Origin: Listeria grandensis FSL F6-0971
GTDB taxonomy: Bacteria > Bacillota > Bacilli > Lactobacillales > Listeriaceae
Assembly: GCF_000525835.1 (NCBI RefSeq)
Contig: NZ_AODD01000030.1
Span: forward strand, 1 to 37,743
Reading direction: 5' to 3'
Length of the DNA: 37,743 bases
Part shown: piece by piece, positions 25,513 to 34,124 of the stretch
Layout of the letters: each line of letters opens with the position of its first letter
Numbering within the stretch: the first letter of the stretch is position 1
Notes under the pieces: model-generated
Databases searched by the model: none
Seen by the model: only the letters and a program-made list of their open reading frames with translations
Told to the model about the DNA's origin: nothing
Position numbers and translations under genes: made by a program

Positions 25513-25896
25513 ATGAGTATTAAAATGCTACATACGTGTATTCGCGTCAAAGACTTAGACAAATCGCTAGCTTTCTACACCGAAGCATTTGGCCTGAAAG
25601 AAACACGTCGCAAAGACTTTCCAGATCATAAATTCACACTTGTTTATTTGACATTTGAAGAAGGTGGCTTTGAATTAGAATTAACGTATAACTACGATCA
25701 AGCAGAACCTTATGACCTTGGTAACGGCTACGGGCATTTAGCAGTTGGCGTTGACGACCTTTCCGCAACCCACGAACAATTCAAAAAAGCCGGCTACAGT
25801 GTAACCGACTTAAAAGGTTTGCCAGGAACAAAACCATCCTACTTCTTCGTGATGGATCCAGACGGCTACAAAACCGAAGTCATCCAAAACCGCTAA
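25513..25896 (+). CDS. Glyoxalase I-like (VOC superfamily) protein
   Basis: 127 aa with AGGAGG upstream. Paired beta-alpha-beta-beta-beta modules: MLHTCIRVKDLDKSLAFYTE at the start, YGHLAVGVDDL at about 77-87 and FFVMDPDGYKTEVIQ at the end. Putative metal ligands are His (about 6), Glu (about 57, FELELTY), His (YGHLAVG) and Glu (KTEVIQ), as in GloA. This suggests a lactoylglutathione lyase-like enzyme using another thiol in this group, or a related dioxygenase; the metal set favours GloA. Followed by its own terminator. Confidence 0.88.
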   Translation: MSIKMLHTCIRVKDLDKSLAFYTEAFGLKETRRKDFPDHKFTLVYLTFEEGGFELELTYNYDQAEPYDLGNGYGHLAVGVDDLSATHEQFKKAGYSVTDLKGLPGTKPSYFFVMDPDGYKTEVIQNR

Positions 25897-25911
25897 ATTA
25901 GCACGCAAAAA

Positions 25912-25944
25912 AAAAGAGAGCAGTTTCCATCATTGCTCTCTTTT
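25912..25944 (+). terminator. Rho-independent terminator after the glyoxalase gene
   Basis: AAAAGAGAGCA (25912-25922) pairs with TGCTCTCTTTT (25934-25944), with A-rich sequence before and T-rich end. It lies 16 bp after the stop and could work in both directions. Confidence 0.85.
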
Positions 25945-25970
25945 ACTATATAAATAGGAGGAAACGTATC

Positions 25971-26270
25971 ATGCAACATGCCGAATTTCAGCAAAATATC
26001 TACAATCTTGTCCGCCAAATCCCCAGTGGAAAAGTCACGACATACGGTCAAATCGCGTACATGCTCGGTCGTCCGAAAAATTCGCGCCTCGTAGGCGTTG
26101 CCATGCGTGTAACACCAAGTAATGCTAATATTCCAAGTCATCGTGTCGTTGGCGCAAATGGACGCCTTGTTCCAGGCTGGCACGCCCAATATGAACTACT
26201 GCAAGCGGAAGGCGTTACGTTTACACCAGGCGGTAATGTCCAATTAAAACGCTGCTTTTGGCAAGGTTGA
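25971..26270 (+). CDS. Alkyltransferase-like protein (ATL), Ser in place of the acceptor Cys
   Basis: 99 aa, only the C-terminal DNA-binding domain of the O6-alkylguanine transferase family. SGKVTTYGQIAYMLGRP at about 19-35 and RLVGVAMRVTPSN are family hallmarks. The usual PCHR active site reads IPSHRVVG here, so methyl transfer to cysteine is not possible. Family knowledge: ATLs with Trp or Ala at this place bind O6-alkylguanine and flag it for nucleotide excision repair. AGGAGG upstream. Its 3' end overlaps the convergent ogt gene by 27 bp. Confidence 0.88.
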   Translation: MQHAEFQQNIYNLVRQIPSGKVTTYGQIAYMLGRPKNSRLVGVAMRVTPSNANIPSHRVVGANGRLVPGWHAQYELLQAEGVTFTPGGNVQLKRCFWQG

Positions 26271-26765
26271 GTTGCCTGATTCCAGACGCAGCAACTGTTC
26301 TTTCATCGCGATACCGCCGCGGTACCCCGTTATTTTGCCATTTTTTCCGATCACGCGATGACACGGCACCACCATCAAAACTGGATTCGCCCCGATTGCC
26401 GTCCCAACTGCGCGCACAGCTTGCGGCTTGCCGATCTCTTCTGCGATCTCCGAATACGTACGCGTTTCTCCGTAAGGAATGGCACATAACGCTTGCCACA
26501 CAGCCTCTTGAAACGTAGTACCCGCAATATCAAGCGGTAAATCGAACTTCCGTCTGGTCCCCATCAAATACGCTGAAAGTACCTCCATATAGGGCTTCAC
26601 TCTCACTCGATCCTCCATCAAATCCAAGCCGCGCTTCCCAGACCATTGTTCAAGTTCCGACATGTCCGCCTGATCCGAGCCAATAAACACCAATCCTTGC
26701 TCACTGACCCCAACATACATCGCCATCCTAGCCACACATAAACGATCATAATACACCGTCTTCAT
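26244..26765 (-). CDS. ogt: Methylated-DNA--protein-cysteine methyltransferase
   Basis: 173 aa. C-terminal domain with TTFQEAVWQALCAIPYGETR, SEIAEEIGKPQAVRAVGTAI, and the active site VVPCHRVIGKNGKITGYRGG, Cys at about 141. The N-terminal part (1-85) is the usual short ribonuclease-like domain. It removes alkyl groups from O6-methylguanine by a one-time transfer to the cysteine. Its ATG overlaps the adaA stop (TAATG), as in the Bacillus adaA-adaB pair, so both should be made together on alkylation stress. Confidence 0.93.
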   Translation of the reverse strand: MKTVYYDRLCVARMAMYVGVSEQGLVFIGSDQADMSELEQWSGKRGLDLMEDRVRVKPYMEVLSAYLMGTRRKFDLPLDIAGTTFQEAVWQALCAIPYGETRTYSEIAEEIGKPQAVRAVGTAIGANPVLMVVPCHRVIGKNGKITGYRGGIAMKEQLLRLESGNSTLPKAAF

Positions 26766-27319
26766 TATTTTTCCCCGTCCTTCCTGCTATTTCGATACAT
26801 ACTCGGCGTCACGCCCTCCATCCGCTTAAACCATGTCGCAAACTGTGCCGCATTCGGCATTCCGACCGCCACACCAATCTCCATCACACTCATCTCGGTT
26901 GTTTCCAACAACACACGCGCCTTTTGCATCCGAACCAGGTGAACAAATCCAAGCGGCGTCATCCCGGTCTGCGTCTTAAAAACCCGATGCAAATGATACG
27001 GGCTACCATGACACCCATCCGCGATGACCGGCAACGTCAAATACTCCCCATAATGCTCCTCAATAAATGCCTGCACTTGCGCCGCCCACTCCACATCCGG
27101 CAACCGCTCCCCGCCAGACTTGCACCGCTTACACGGCCGATACCCAGCACGAATCGCATCCTCCGCCTGCATAAACACCTGCACATTCTCAAACTTCGGC
27201 GTCCGCGACTTACACGAAGGCCGACAAAAAATCCGCGTCGAACTCACCGCATAAAAAAACTGCCCATCATACGCCGCATCATTTTCACAAATCGCACGCC
27301 ACTGCTCCACCGTCACCAT
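26765..27319 (-). CDS. adaA: AdaA-like methylphosphotriester-sensing activator
   Basis: 184 aa. N-terminal zinc domain with cysteines in RIFCRPSCKSRTP and RPCKRCKSG (about 31-70); the first cysteine accepts methyl groups from DNA phosphotriesters. C-terminal AraC-type domain (about 85-180) with two helix-turn-helix units: LTLPVIADGCHGSPYHLHRV and VMEIGVAVGMPNAAQFATWF. The acceptor and DNA-binding parts are complete. Family role: once methylated, it activates its own operon with ogt. Confidence 0.92.
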   Translation of the reverse strand: MVTVEQWRAICENDAAYDGQFFYAVSSTRIFCRPSCKSRTPKFENVQVFMQAEDAIRAGYRPCKRCKSGGERLPDVEWAAQVQAFIEEHYGEYLTLPVIADGCHGSPYHLHRVFKTQTGMTPLGFVHLVRMQKARVLLETTEMSVMEIGVAVGMPNAAQFATWFKRMEGVTPSMYRNSRKDGEK

Positions 27320-27418
27320 TTTTGCCAGCCCCTTTCCATATATCCATTATACCTCCTTTCCCCGAAAAAAATAACCGTTCCAAGACATAAAAGCAAGATT
27401 TAAAAAGTCATTGTGTGG

Positions 27419-27424
27419 TATAAC
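27419..27424 (+). promoter_or_regulatory. Extended -10 upstream of alkA
   Basis: TATAAC preceded by TGG (TGN-type extended -10) lies 30 bp before the alkA start. The divergent adaA gene starts about 100 bp away, so an AdaA site is likely between them, but none could be assigned by eye. Confidence 0.35.
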
Positions 27425-27457
27425 TATAAGTATCAAGCAAACTAAGGAGGCTCAATG

Positions 27458-28367
27458 ATGCAACCATCCACCACTAAAATCACGATACAAACACCCAGCA
27501 CCTTCCGTTTTGCACCAAATCTAGACTATCTAAATCGCGATTCCAAAGAATGCATGCACCACATCGAAAACAACCAAATCACCAAACTCATCGAATTAAC
27601 AGGACAAACCCTACTCACCCAAATCAGCGAAGCAACCCACAACACACTATCCATCCAATGCCTCGCCAGTCAAACACCCATCACAGAACTAACACGCATA
27701 GAACTAATTGATTACATACACAACTGGTTTGACATTGACCGCGATATCTCTGAATTTTACGCACTCGCCCGAACCGACGCCCTGCTTTGCCAAACAACCC
27801 AAGATCACTATGGCCTGCGCATCATCAGCATCCCCGACCTCTTTGAAGCCCTCTGCTGGGGCATTATCGGTCAGCAAATCAACCTCTCGTTCGCCTACAC
27901 ACTCAAGCGCCAATTCGTCGAAAAATACGGCACCAGCACGGTCTACAATAACATTCAATACTGGACCTTCCCAACCGCCGAAAAAATCGCGACACTCAGC
28001 ATAACAGACCTCACCGCCATCCAACTCACCAAACGTAAAAGCGAATACATCATCGAAATCGCCCAACAAATCCAATCTGGAGCCCTATCTAAACAACATC
28101 TCCAAAAACCTACCAACCATTGCCCATATCGAAAAAGAACTCACCAAAATACGCGGCATCGGCCCATGGACAGCAAACTACGTCATCATGCGCTGCCTAA
28201 AACTTCCCAACGCATTTCCAATCGATGACATCGGACTCATTAACGCCATTCAACACGCCCAACAACTAGACCAGAAACCAACAAAAACAGAGATCCAACA
28301 ACTCGCAAAAAACTGGTCCGGTTGGGAAGCATACGCCACATTCTATCTTTGGCGCACCCTATATTAA
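27458..28367 (+). pseudogene. alkA: DNA-3-methyladenine glycosylase (AlkA-type), frameshifted
   Basis: Start at 27458 (GGAGG 7 nt upstream; the ATG at 27455 is too close). The first frame has the N-terminal AlkA beta domain and LFEALCWGIIGQQINLSFAYTLKR of the HhH-GPD fold, then loses sense after SKQHLQK. The other frame continues NLPTIAHIEKELTKIRGIGPWTANYV, the helix-hairpin-helix, and FPIDDIGL with the catalytic Asp, to a stop at 28367. One A too many at 28104-28108 explains it; with A4 the protein is about 302 aa, normal length. It removes 3-methyladenine and related bases, fitting the adjacent adaA-ogt pair. Mutation or sequencing indel cannot be told apart here. Confidence 0.87.
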
Positions 28368-28419
28368 CGCTTAAAAGTCCACTTAGTTCCAATTAATAAC
28401 TTACCTCATAGCAAAAGAC

Positions 28420-28470
28420 TTGCAATTTCAGCCCCTTTGCATTAAACTAATTTTGTTGCACTAAGGAAAC
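28420..28470 (+). promoter_or_regulatory. mntH promoter with MntR-like operator
   Basis: TTGCAA (28420-28425), 17 bp, TAAACT (28443-28448), then TTGTTGCACTAAGGAAAC at 28453-28470. The last part resembles the Bacillus MntR box (TTTGCCTTAAGGAAAC) and lies over the likely transcription start, where a bound repressor would block initiation when manganese is plentiful. Confidence 0.6.
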
Positions 28471-28488
28471 ACTGAGAGGATTTTTACT

Positions 28489-29849
28489 ATGACCGATAAA
28501 AAAAAGATAATCAAACATACCCCACCCAACGGTTCAAGTTTGGGCGAAATAAATAATAGCGTCAGCATTCCAAAAAACGGCGGCTTCTGGCGGAAGCTCA
28601 TTGCCTACTCCGGCCCCGGCGCGCTTGTCGCAGTTGGCTACATGGATCCCGGTAACTGGATTACCTCCATCCAAGGTGGCTCCCAATACGGCTATCTACT
28701 TCTAAGCGTCATCCTGATGTCCAGTCTAATCGCAATGCTACTACAAAGCATGTGCGCCAAGCTTGGCATCGTCACCGGACTCGACCTAGCCCAAGCAACC
28801 CGACTAAAAACTGGGAAAAAAGGCGGTTTTGCGCTCTGGATCGTAGCTGAACTTGCCATCATGGCAACAGACATCGCCGAAGTCATCGGTAGCGCCGTAG
28901 CTCTCAACCTGTTGTTTGGCATCCCGCTCATACTCGGCGTCATCATCACCGTGCTCGACGTATTCCTACTTCTCGTCCTAGCCAAATTCGGCTTCCGCAA
29001 AATCGAAGCCATCGTCGTCACACTTATCATCACCGTCCTTGTCATCTTTTTGTACGAAGTTATCCTATCCGATCCCAACATGTCAGACATGCTCGGCGGC
29101 TTCATCCCACAAAAACAAGTAATTACAGACAAAGGCGCACTATTCCTAGCACTAGGTATCATCGGAGCCACCGTTATGCCACATAACCTATACTTACACT
29201 CATCCATTGTCCAAGCCAGAAAATACGACCGCAACGACAAAAAATCATTAAAAGAAGCCATCAAGTTCTCGACGATCGACTCCAACATACAGCTAACTGC
29301 AGCATTCGTCGTCAACTGCCTACTTCTAATTCTCGGAGCAGCCCTATTCTTCGGACAAGACACCAGTAATCTCGGACAATTCACACAACTCTACGATGCA
29401 TTACAGAACAACGCCATCGTGGGCGCCATAGCAAGCCCAGTTCTGAGTGTACTATTCGCAATCGCACTACTCGCATCCGGACAAAACGCCACGATCACAG
29501 GTACACTAACTGGCCAAATTGTTATGGAAGCTTCATCCATATGAAATTACCCGTCTGGATTCGCCGTCTTATTACACGTATACTCGCTATCATCCCAGTC
29601 ATCATCTGCATCGTAATCTATGGCGACCAAGAAAATGCAGTCGAACAACTCCTAATTTATACACAAGTATTCCTAAGTATCGCCCTACCATTCTCGATGA
29701 TCCCACTCACCATCTTCACGAGCAGCAAAAAGCTAATGGGCGATTTCAAAAACCATATTTGGGTTACCGTTCTAGCTTGGGTCATAACCGTTGCTCTCAG
29801 TATTCTAAACATCCAACTAATCATTCAAACACTTGCAGGAATCGGCTGA
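28489..29849 (+). pseudogene. mntH: Nramp-family Mn(II) transporter, frameshifted
   Basis: Start at 28489 with GAGAGGA 8 nt upstream. The first frame covers most of the protein: metal site [15 protein letters not shown] at about 50-65 and [12 protein letters not shown] at about 225, with ten hydrophobic helices. It ends [10 protein letters not shown] at 29544; the next frame continues [20 protein letters not shown] to 29849. A missing G at about 29529-29530 (GAAGC for GAAGGC) explains it, restoring [12 protein letters not shown] and a normal protein of about 453 aa. If real, the loss of the last two or three helices should abolish transport. Promoter and terminator are intact. Confidence 0.9.
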
Positions 29850-29853
29850 AATT

Positions 29854-29898
29854 AAAAATCCAGAAATACTCATCTCACCCGAGTATTTCTGGATTTTT
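29854..29898 (+). terminator. Rho-independent terminator after mntH
   Basis: An 18-bp perfect stem, AAAAATCCAGAAATACTC (29854-29871) with GAGTATTTCTGGATTTTT (29881-29898), 9-nt loop, ending in a T-tract 5 bp after the stop codon. Confidence 0.92.
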
Positions 29899-30038
29899 TA
29901 TATATCACAAAAAAAAATTTAGGGCAACCAATCGAAAAAAAGCCGCGACACAAGGCCACAGCTTTTCTCAGCGCAATCAAAAGGAGAATTTCACACAATC
30001 AAATACTGTCTTAGCATATAGAATAACTATAAAAACTG

Positions 30039-30118
30039 TACCCTTATTCCTTATATGTAGCCATTTTCATTTTTATTAGCGAAATAACTATATATATTTA
30101 TTGCACGGAATAAGGGTA
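30039..30118. repeat. 12-bp perfect inverted repeat spaced by 56 bp
   Basis: TACCCTTATTCC (30039-30050) is found inverted as GGAATAAGGGTA (30107-30118). The 80-bp segment lies in the 250-bp gap between mntH and the XRE gene and codes for nothing visible. It may be a small non-autonomous element or an RNA hairpin; no target duplication is clear. Confidence 0.4.
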
Positions 30119-30155
30119 ATTTTAAGGGCGTATTTCACAATCTTTTACCCAAATG

Positions 30156-30377
30156 TTAGCTTTCAGATTCCTCTAGCGTAATTAGCTCCCTGATGTCACT
30201 GATCTCTAAAGTCTCTGCAATCCTTACTAAGTATCCAATATTAATCGTCTGTCTCTTGTAGTTTGCCAATTCCCATAATCGGGCAGGTTCAATATTCGAT
30301 TCTCTGGCTAACTTATTTAGTGATATGTCGTATTTGTCTAGTATATCATTAAGATGAATTCTAATTTCTTTACTCAA
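30156..30377 (-). CDS. Small XRE/Cro-type regulator, copy A
   Basis: About 73 aa. The TTG at 30377 has GGAGAGG 9 nt upstream and lines up with the start of copy B; a GTG at 30386 lies too close. Nearly the whole protein is one lambda-repressor-like domain: LNDILDKYDISLNKLARESN, then IEPARLWELANYKRQTINIG and YLVRIAETLEISDIREL. It shares about 70-80 percent of residues with copy B by eye. It lies downstream of a pair of TGCC-N6-GGCA sites. Probably an autorepressor of phage or plasmid type. Confidence 0.8.
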   Translation of the reverse strand: MSKEIRIHLNDILDKYDISLNKLARESNIEPARLWELANYKRQTINIGYLVRIAETLEISDIRELITLEESES

Positions 30378-30397
30378 ATATATCACACCTCTCCTGT

Positions 30398-30453
30398 TGC
30401 CTTCTCTGGCATTGTATATTAGGATTGGTTTTAAATCATTGCCATAATAGGCA
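30398..30453 (-). promoter_or_regulatory. Paired TGCC-N6-GGCA inverted repeats upstream of XRE copy A
   Basis: TGCCTTCTCTGGCA at 30398-30411 and TGCCATAATAGGCA at 30440-30453, with an AT-rich promoter-like stretch between. Their centres are 42 bp apart, four helical turns. The same arrangement is found at copy B. Likely operators of the XRE proteins. Confidence 0.6.
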
Positions 30454-30525
30454 TAAAAATAATCATGCTCTAGGATTACCTAATATGATTATTTTTGCGT
30501 TTATTTTTAGAGTATGCTAGATTGC

Positions 30526-30744
30526 CTATTCTTCAACCTCTTCAATTGTTATTATCTCTGTGATGTCGTCTATTTCTAAGGTTTCAGCTATTCTAATTAA
30601 GTAACCCATATTAATTGTCTTTCTCTTATAATTCGCTAGCTCCCATAAGCGTGCAGGCTCGATGTTCGATTCTCTAGCTAACTTATTTAATGATATATCA
30701 TGCTTACTTAGCAAGTCATTGATATGAATCTTAATTTCTTTCAC
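30526..30744 (-). CDS. Small XRE/Cro-type regulator, copy B
   Basis: About 72 aa from GTG at 30744, aligned to copy A (VKEIKIHINDLLSKHDISLN). A longer frame up to 30825 would run through the operator-like repeats and is unlikely. Same single helix-turn-helix domain (LARESNIEPARLWELANYKR) and acidic tail (IITIEEVEE). Tandem duplication with its regulatory region is clear from the matching sequences upstream of both genes. Divergent from the gene at 30869. Confidence 0.8.
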   Translation of the reverse strand: MKEIKIHINDLLSKHDISLNKLARESNIEPARLWELANYKRKTINMGYLIRIAETLEIDDITEIITIEEVEE

Positions 30745-30767
30745 TAATATATCATACCTTTCTCCAT

Positions 30768-30824
30768 TGCCTTTTTTTGGCATTATATAATATACTATAT
30801 TTAAAATCATTGCCATAATAGGCA
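30768..30824. promoter_or_regulatory. Paired TGCC/GGCA inverted repeats between divergent genes
   Basis: TGCC-T7-GGCA at 30768-30782 and TGCCATAATAGGCA at 30811-30824 flank an AT-rich stretch with overlapping TATAAT-like elements (30783-30802). The second site is identical to the one at 30440-30453. They lie between XRE copy B and the plus-strand gene at 30869, so both genes may be controlled from here. Confidence 0.6.
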
Positions 30825-30868
30825 TAGTTTTGATATTTGCCTATTTATCATTAAATGGAGGTCTTAAT

Positions 30869-31144
30869 ATGGAACATTTCGAGAAAGACGTTATGGAGTT
30901 TATAGCTGCTAGAATTGAAAATTTTTATACGAATAATCCTGAAACTGCATCACTTGAAACTGAGAGCCAAGAATATTTTGATAGCCTAAGGGACCTGCTG
31001 TCACATAATACTGAGGCTGTTAAGTTGCTCTGTTCCTATAGCGATGCACTGTTAAATCGAGAAATATTGCTTACTAATAAGATATATAGCCTTGGTTATA
31101 CAGATGCATTATCTATTATAAGTAAGAGCAGTCTACTTCCATAA
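30869..31144 (+). CDS. Small acidic hypothetical protein
   Basis: 91 aa from ATG at 30869, with GGAGG 7 nt upstream; the in-frame codons from 30830 have no RBS. Mostly helical (FEKDVMEFIAARIENFYTNN, LKLLCSYSDALLNREILL-type segment). It resembles short phage or mobile-element proteins of about 90 aa (possibly DUF6809-like, unsure). It is divergent from XRE copy B across the paired operator-like sites, which suggests a repressor-target arrangement. Confidence 0.65.
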   Translation: MEHFEKDVMEFIAARIENFYTNNPETASLETESQEYFDSLRDLLSHNTEAVKLLCSYSDALLNREILLTNKIYSLGYTDALSIISKSSLLP

Positions 31145-31152
31145 CACAAAAA

Positions 31153-31179
31153 GGGCTTTCAAACTGATACTGAAAGCCC
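31153..31179 (-). terminator. Terminator for the minus-strand ATPase gene
   Basis: GGGCTTTCA (31153-31161) pairs with TGAAAGCCC (31171-31179). Read on the minus strand it is followed by TTTTT, so it ends transcription coming from the ATPase gene; it is less suited to the plus strand. Confidence 0.7.
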
Positions 31180-31268
31180 ATCCTCGTTAAAATTGCGTGC
31201 TAGTTCGTTAGCATCAAAAAACTTTTGAGTCTTATAGTTATTTGCTATTTATTCACAAATGACGGAGA

Positions 31269-32824
31269 CTAATGTACTTCTAGCACTTGCACTCCCCGCT
31301 CAATCCGTTCAAAATGACTCTCCTTCAGTTTATTTCTAAGTACTGCATCTTTCTTAATTAAACGTTCTGCAAAATCTAAATATCCCGGTACTAGATATTT
31401 ATCTGCCAAACCTTTTGTAATCTCTGTTTTTAGATTGCAAATTTCCAAAGCCCTTTTATAATCTTGTTGAGTGATGATATCACTTATTTCTAATAACAGT
31501 TTGTCGTATTCTTTATCTATAGAAATATTAATAAGTTTGGCAAAGCTTTGCTTCAAACTTTCTAGTGTCTTTGAATCCTCGATTTTTTTGTTTTTTCTAG
31601 ATAATGATCGATTTTATTTTTGAGATGATTCATGATTACTTGTTCTTTTCTCATATTAATTCGTTCAAACAAATGTTTTTTAAATTGATTGGTTATATTT
31701 TCAATTTCATCTTCTTCATAACAATGCGCTAGCAAAACAGCTTCGACTACTTCATCTGTGAATAGCAACATTTCAATTTCATTTGTTGGAAGTACGAATA
31801 CTTCTTTCCTCTCCAAAGCTTCAATTTCATTAGCATCCCAGGAATCTCTATCTATAATTCCCTTGGCACTATTCCCAAATACTCCTGTTTTATTGTAAGC
31901 TTCAGTATATTTTTTTACCTCTCTATGCCCATTTACTGGTTGGATATTATATGTTTCTCCAAATAATTCACTATAAATTCTATAGTCAAGACTCCCATGA
32001 CTTGTACCTTCTATGAAAAGAACATCTTTCTTACTACCCATAATTTTCAACACAAGATCTTGGGGCAATTGGATACCTTCAATATTTTGAAATTCCCAAC
32101 TTTCTGGTCTTTCATATTTTTTCAGCCATTTTATTTGAGCCCCTGTAAGGGATTGAATAAAATCAATATTGTGTGATATTAAAATAAATTTGCAATCAGG
32201 CTTTTCCTTGAGCAATGTATTCCAAAGTTTAATTGCTAAGGCAGTATGCATGTACGTTTCTGGTTCATCAACAACAATATAAGATTTGTCATCCGTTAGC
32301 AAAAGCAAACTTATGAAATACAACACAGATTTTTCTCCATCACTTAACTCACTGATTTGGTATTCATTTTTTGTTAATTGTGACTGCGGGGTTAGAATTC
32401 TATCAATCACAACTGGTAAAAATTTAATATGAGGTAAGATGTCCATGTAAATGCTATTTAACTTCTTTAAAATATCGGTACCCTCATAGCTATCATCTTC
32501 ATTCTTCTTTGAAAGATAGTCTACATATTCATTCACTAAAGCATAGACTGCTATTGAAAACGTATCTTGATCCTTTGCCTGTGATTTTGCTCGTATATTT
32601 TGTAAATTTGACATTATATGTGCGCTAGTAGATTTCAACATTTCAGCATTATAATTGTTTGAATTGAAAAACAGGTTTCTGTACGCAGGTATCACGGATA
32701 AGTTAATAAGCATTGAGTCTTTTAGATAATCAACAAGAGAAGACTTACCGCTACCATTAGCACCCACAATGATATTTAGCTGATTATCTTTAGTCAATTC
32801 ATTTAATAAAGGTATTTTATCCAA
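31269..32824 (-). pseudogene. AAA/ABC-type ATPase with DUF4435-like C-terminal part (OLD/PARIS-like), frameshifted
   Basis: From a TTG at 32824 the frame shows Walker A GANGSGKSS (21-29), ABC signature ELSDGEKSVLYF (about 180), Walker B SYIVVDEPETYMH (about 200) and the switch His in FILISHNID. From about residue 265 it has VLFIEGTSHGSLDYRIYSEL, GIIDRDSW and VLPTNEIEMLLF, the Glu/Asp pattern of DUF4435/TOPRIM-like domains. It ends at 31562 (KKSRIQRH), but the other frame carries on IEDSKTLESLKQSFAKLINI to 31269; one A missing from the A7 run at 31583-31589 explains this. The N-terminus may also be cut: in the ATPase frame GLKSIRKSLDKI lies upstream of 32824. Such ATPase-TOPRIM proteins act in phage defence (OLD, PARIS); a role here is inferred. 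Confidence 0.8.
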
Positions 32825-32841
32825 AGATTTTCTTATGCTTT

Positions 32842-33066
32842 TTAACCCTTGAGAACATGGCTTGATCTAATTGTTCCGGTATATTCATGCCTTGCTTTTT
32901 CATACTTATTAATCATTTTTTCTATTTTTTTAGCATTGTTCTTTATAGTTGTATACTCCTCGATAAGAATGTCCTCTTGAACTATGTTTTGCTCTCGAAT
33001 TAACGCTATATTCTCATCAATGGTTTGACAAAATAGTTGTCCATCATAATCATCGTGTGTAACCAC
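32842..33066 (-). CDS. Small coiled-coil-like ORF, perhaps the N-terminus of the ATPase
   Basis: 74 aa from GTG at 33066 (VTHDDYDGQLFCQTIDENIA), helical and charged, ending SSHVLKG*. If one G is added to the GGG run at the end, the reading continues LKSIRKSLDKIPLLNELTKD straight into the ATPase frame. It may therefore be the N-terminal part of the ATPase split by an indel. Otherwise it is a small partner gene. No family recognised. Confidence 0.5.
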   Translation of the reverse strand: MVTHDDYDGQLFCQTIDENIALIREQNIVQEDILIEEYTTIKNNAKKIEKMINKYEKARHEYTGTIRSSHVLKG

Positions 33067-33220
33067 AATATCATCTCACTTCCTATAATTATTCAAATAG
33101 CAATTTTCAAATTCAACTGGTTCATCTTAAATACAACTATTCTTCCTAATCATTATAACAAATATGCATGGTATATGGTAAAATGATGTAAACTAATACA
33201 AATAGATTTGGAGCAGACAT

Positions 33221-33786
33221 ATGGCAAAAAAAAAGAATAAAGAAAAAAGCAAACATCTCAAAAAGAAGATAAAGAAATAATATCTAAAAACCTATTTTTC
33301 AAATTAGTACTCTCACTAATCCCAGTAACCATATCTTGTATAATTTTTTCCTATGAACCCAGCTGGTCTGGTTTTATAAAATTAATGAATAGCAACATCA
33401 TTGTGTTTGCTGTTTTCTTTTTAAGCAACGATGAGCTAATGGTTGCAGTGCAGAACAAAAAAAGATTTCTTACAATTATAAAGTACGAATGTATCTTCCT
33501 AGTATTATCAGCCTTCACTTTTTTCATCACACGCTTATTAGGAAATAGCATTGTGAACGACAATAATAGACTACTCGAGCAGCTGGGGTATTTTAGTTTT
33601 ATCGGAGTTCATTTGCAAATGATTATTGATTTTATGCTAAAATTTGTACTGATTAACATGCCTATCATTATAGTATTTATACCTATTATTCTGCTTATCA
33701 ACATTGTTATTGCACATTATATCCTTTCAAGTAAGAAATTGCATGCATATTATGATGAATATTTCGGCGGGGCAAAAAAACAGTAG
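33221..33786 (+). pseudogene. Small multi-pass membrane protein, frameshifted near its start
   Basis: ATG at 33221 has GGAG 7 nt upstream and reads MAKKKNKEKSKHLKKKIKK to a stop. The next frame reads KKQTSQKEDKEIISKNLFFK, then three to four hydrophobic helices (LVLSLIPVTISCIIF; NIIVFAVFFLSN; ECIFLVLSAFTFFITRLL; FVLINMPIIIVFIPIILLIN) and ends AYYDEYFGGAKKQ at 33786. One A added to the A6 run at 33243-33248 joins them, giving about 188 aa. Divergent from the ATPase gene. Not recognised; could be a membrane partner of a defence system or unrelated. Confidence 0.65.
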
Positions 33787-34124
33787 ACTGTTCTCATCTA
33801 AGTAATATTCTTCTTAACCTGACGGAAATGGTGAAAATGACTGTATAGCTCTGCGCTAGATTCAGTACTATACAGTCTCCATGAATCACTCTTGTAGCAA
33901 ATTATTTTTAATATTATTTTTCTCTGCTAACTTTCTTTTTATAGTCATCAATCAATTACTGGTACCATCAAAATCTCAGCAAAAATCAACATCCAACTTT
34001 TTTATTTTTGTTCTTGGTATGTTTCTTATTTTTCTCTCCCATAATACTACTCCATTCGTTTCTTATATGAAATTACCATAAATTAGAAAAACACTAATTA
34101 TAGCACATTAGTTCATAATAAAAT
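33787..34124. other. Intergenic region with a stem-loop
   Basis: GACTGTATAG (33839-33848) pairs with CTATACAGTC (33868-33877) around a 19-nt loop. A hydrophobic frame at 33881-34081 has no RBS and is not supported. Nothing else was seen. Confidence 0.4.

Noticed and set aside
31269-31556. Separate 95-aa gene after the ATPase
   Set aside because: Its only start is a TTG without RBS, and the frame continues the ATPase C-terminus once one A is restored in the A7 run.
33881-34081. 66-codon hydrophobic plus-strand frame
   Set aside because: No RBS and very AT-rich; hydrophobicity is expected by chance from T-rich codons.
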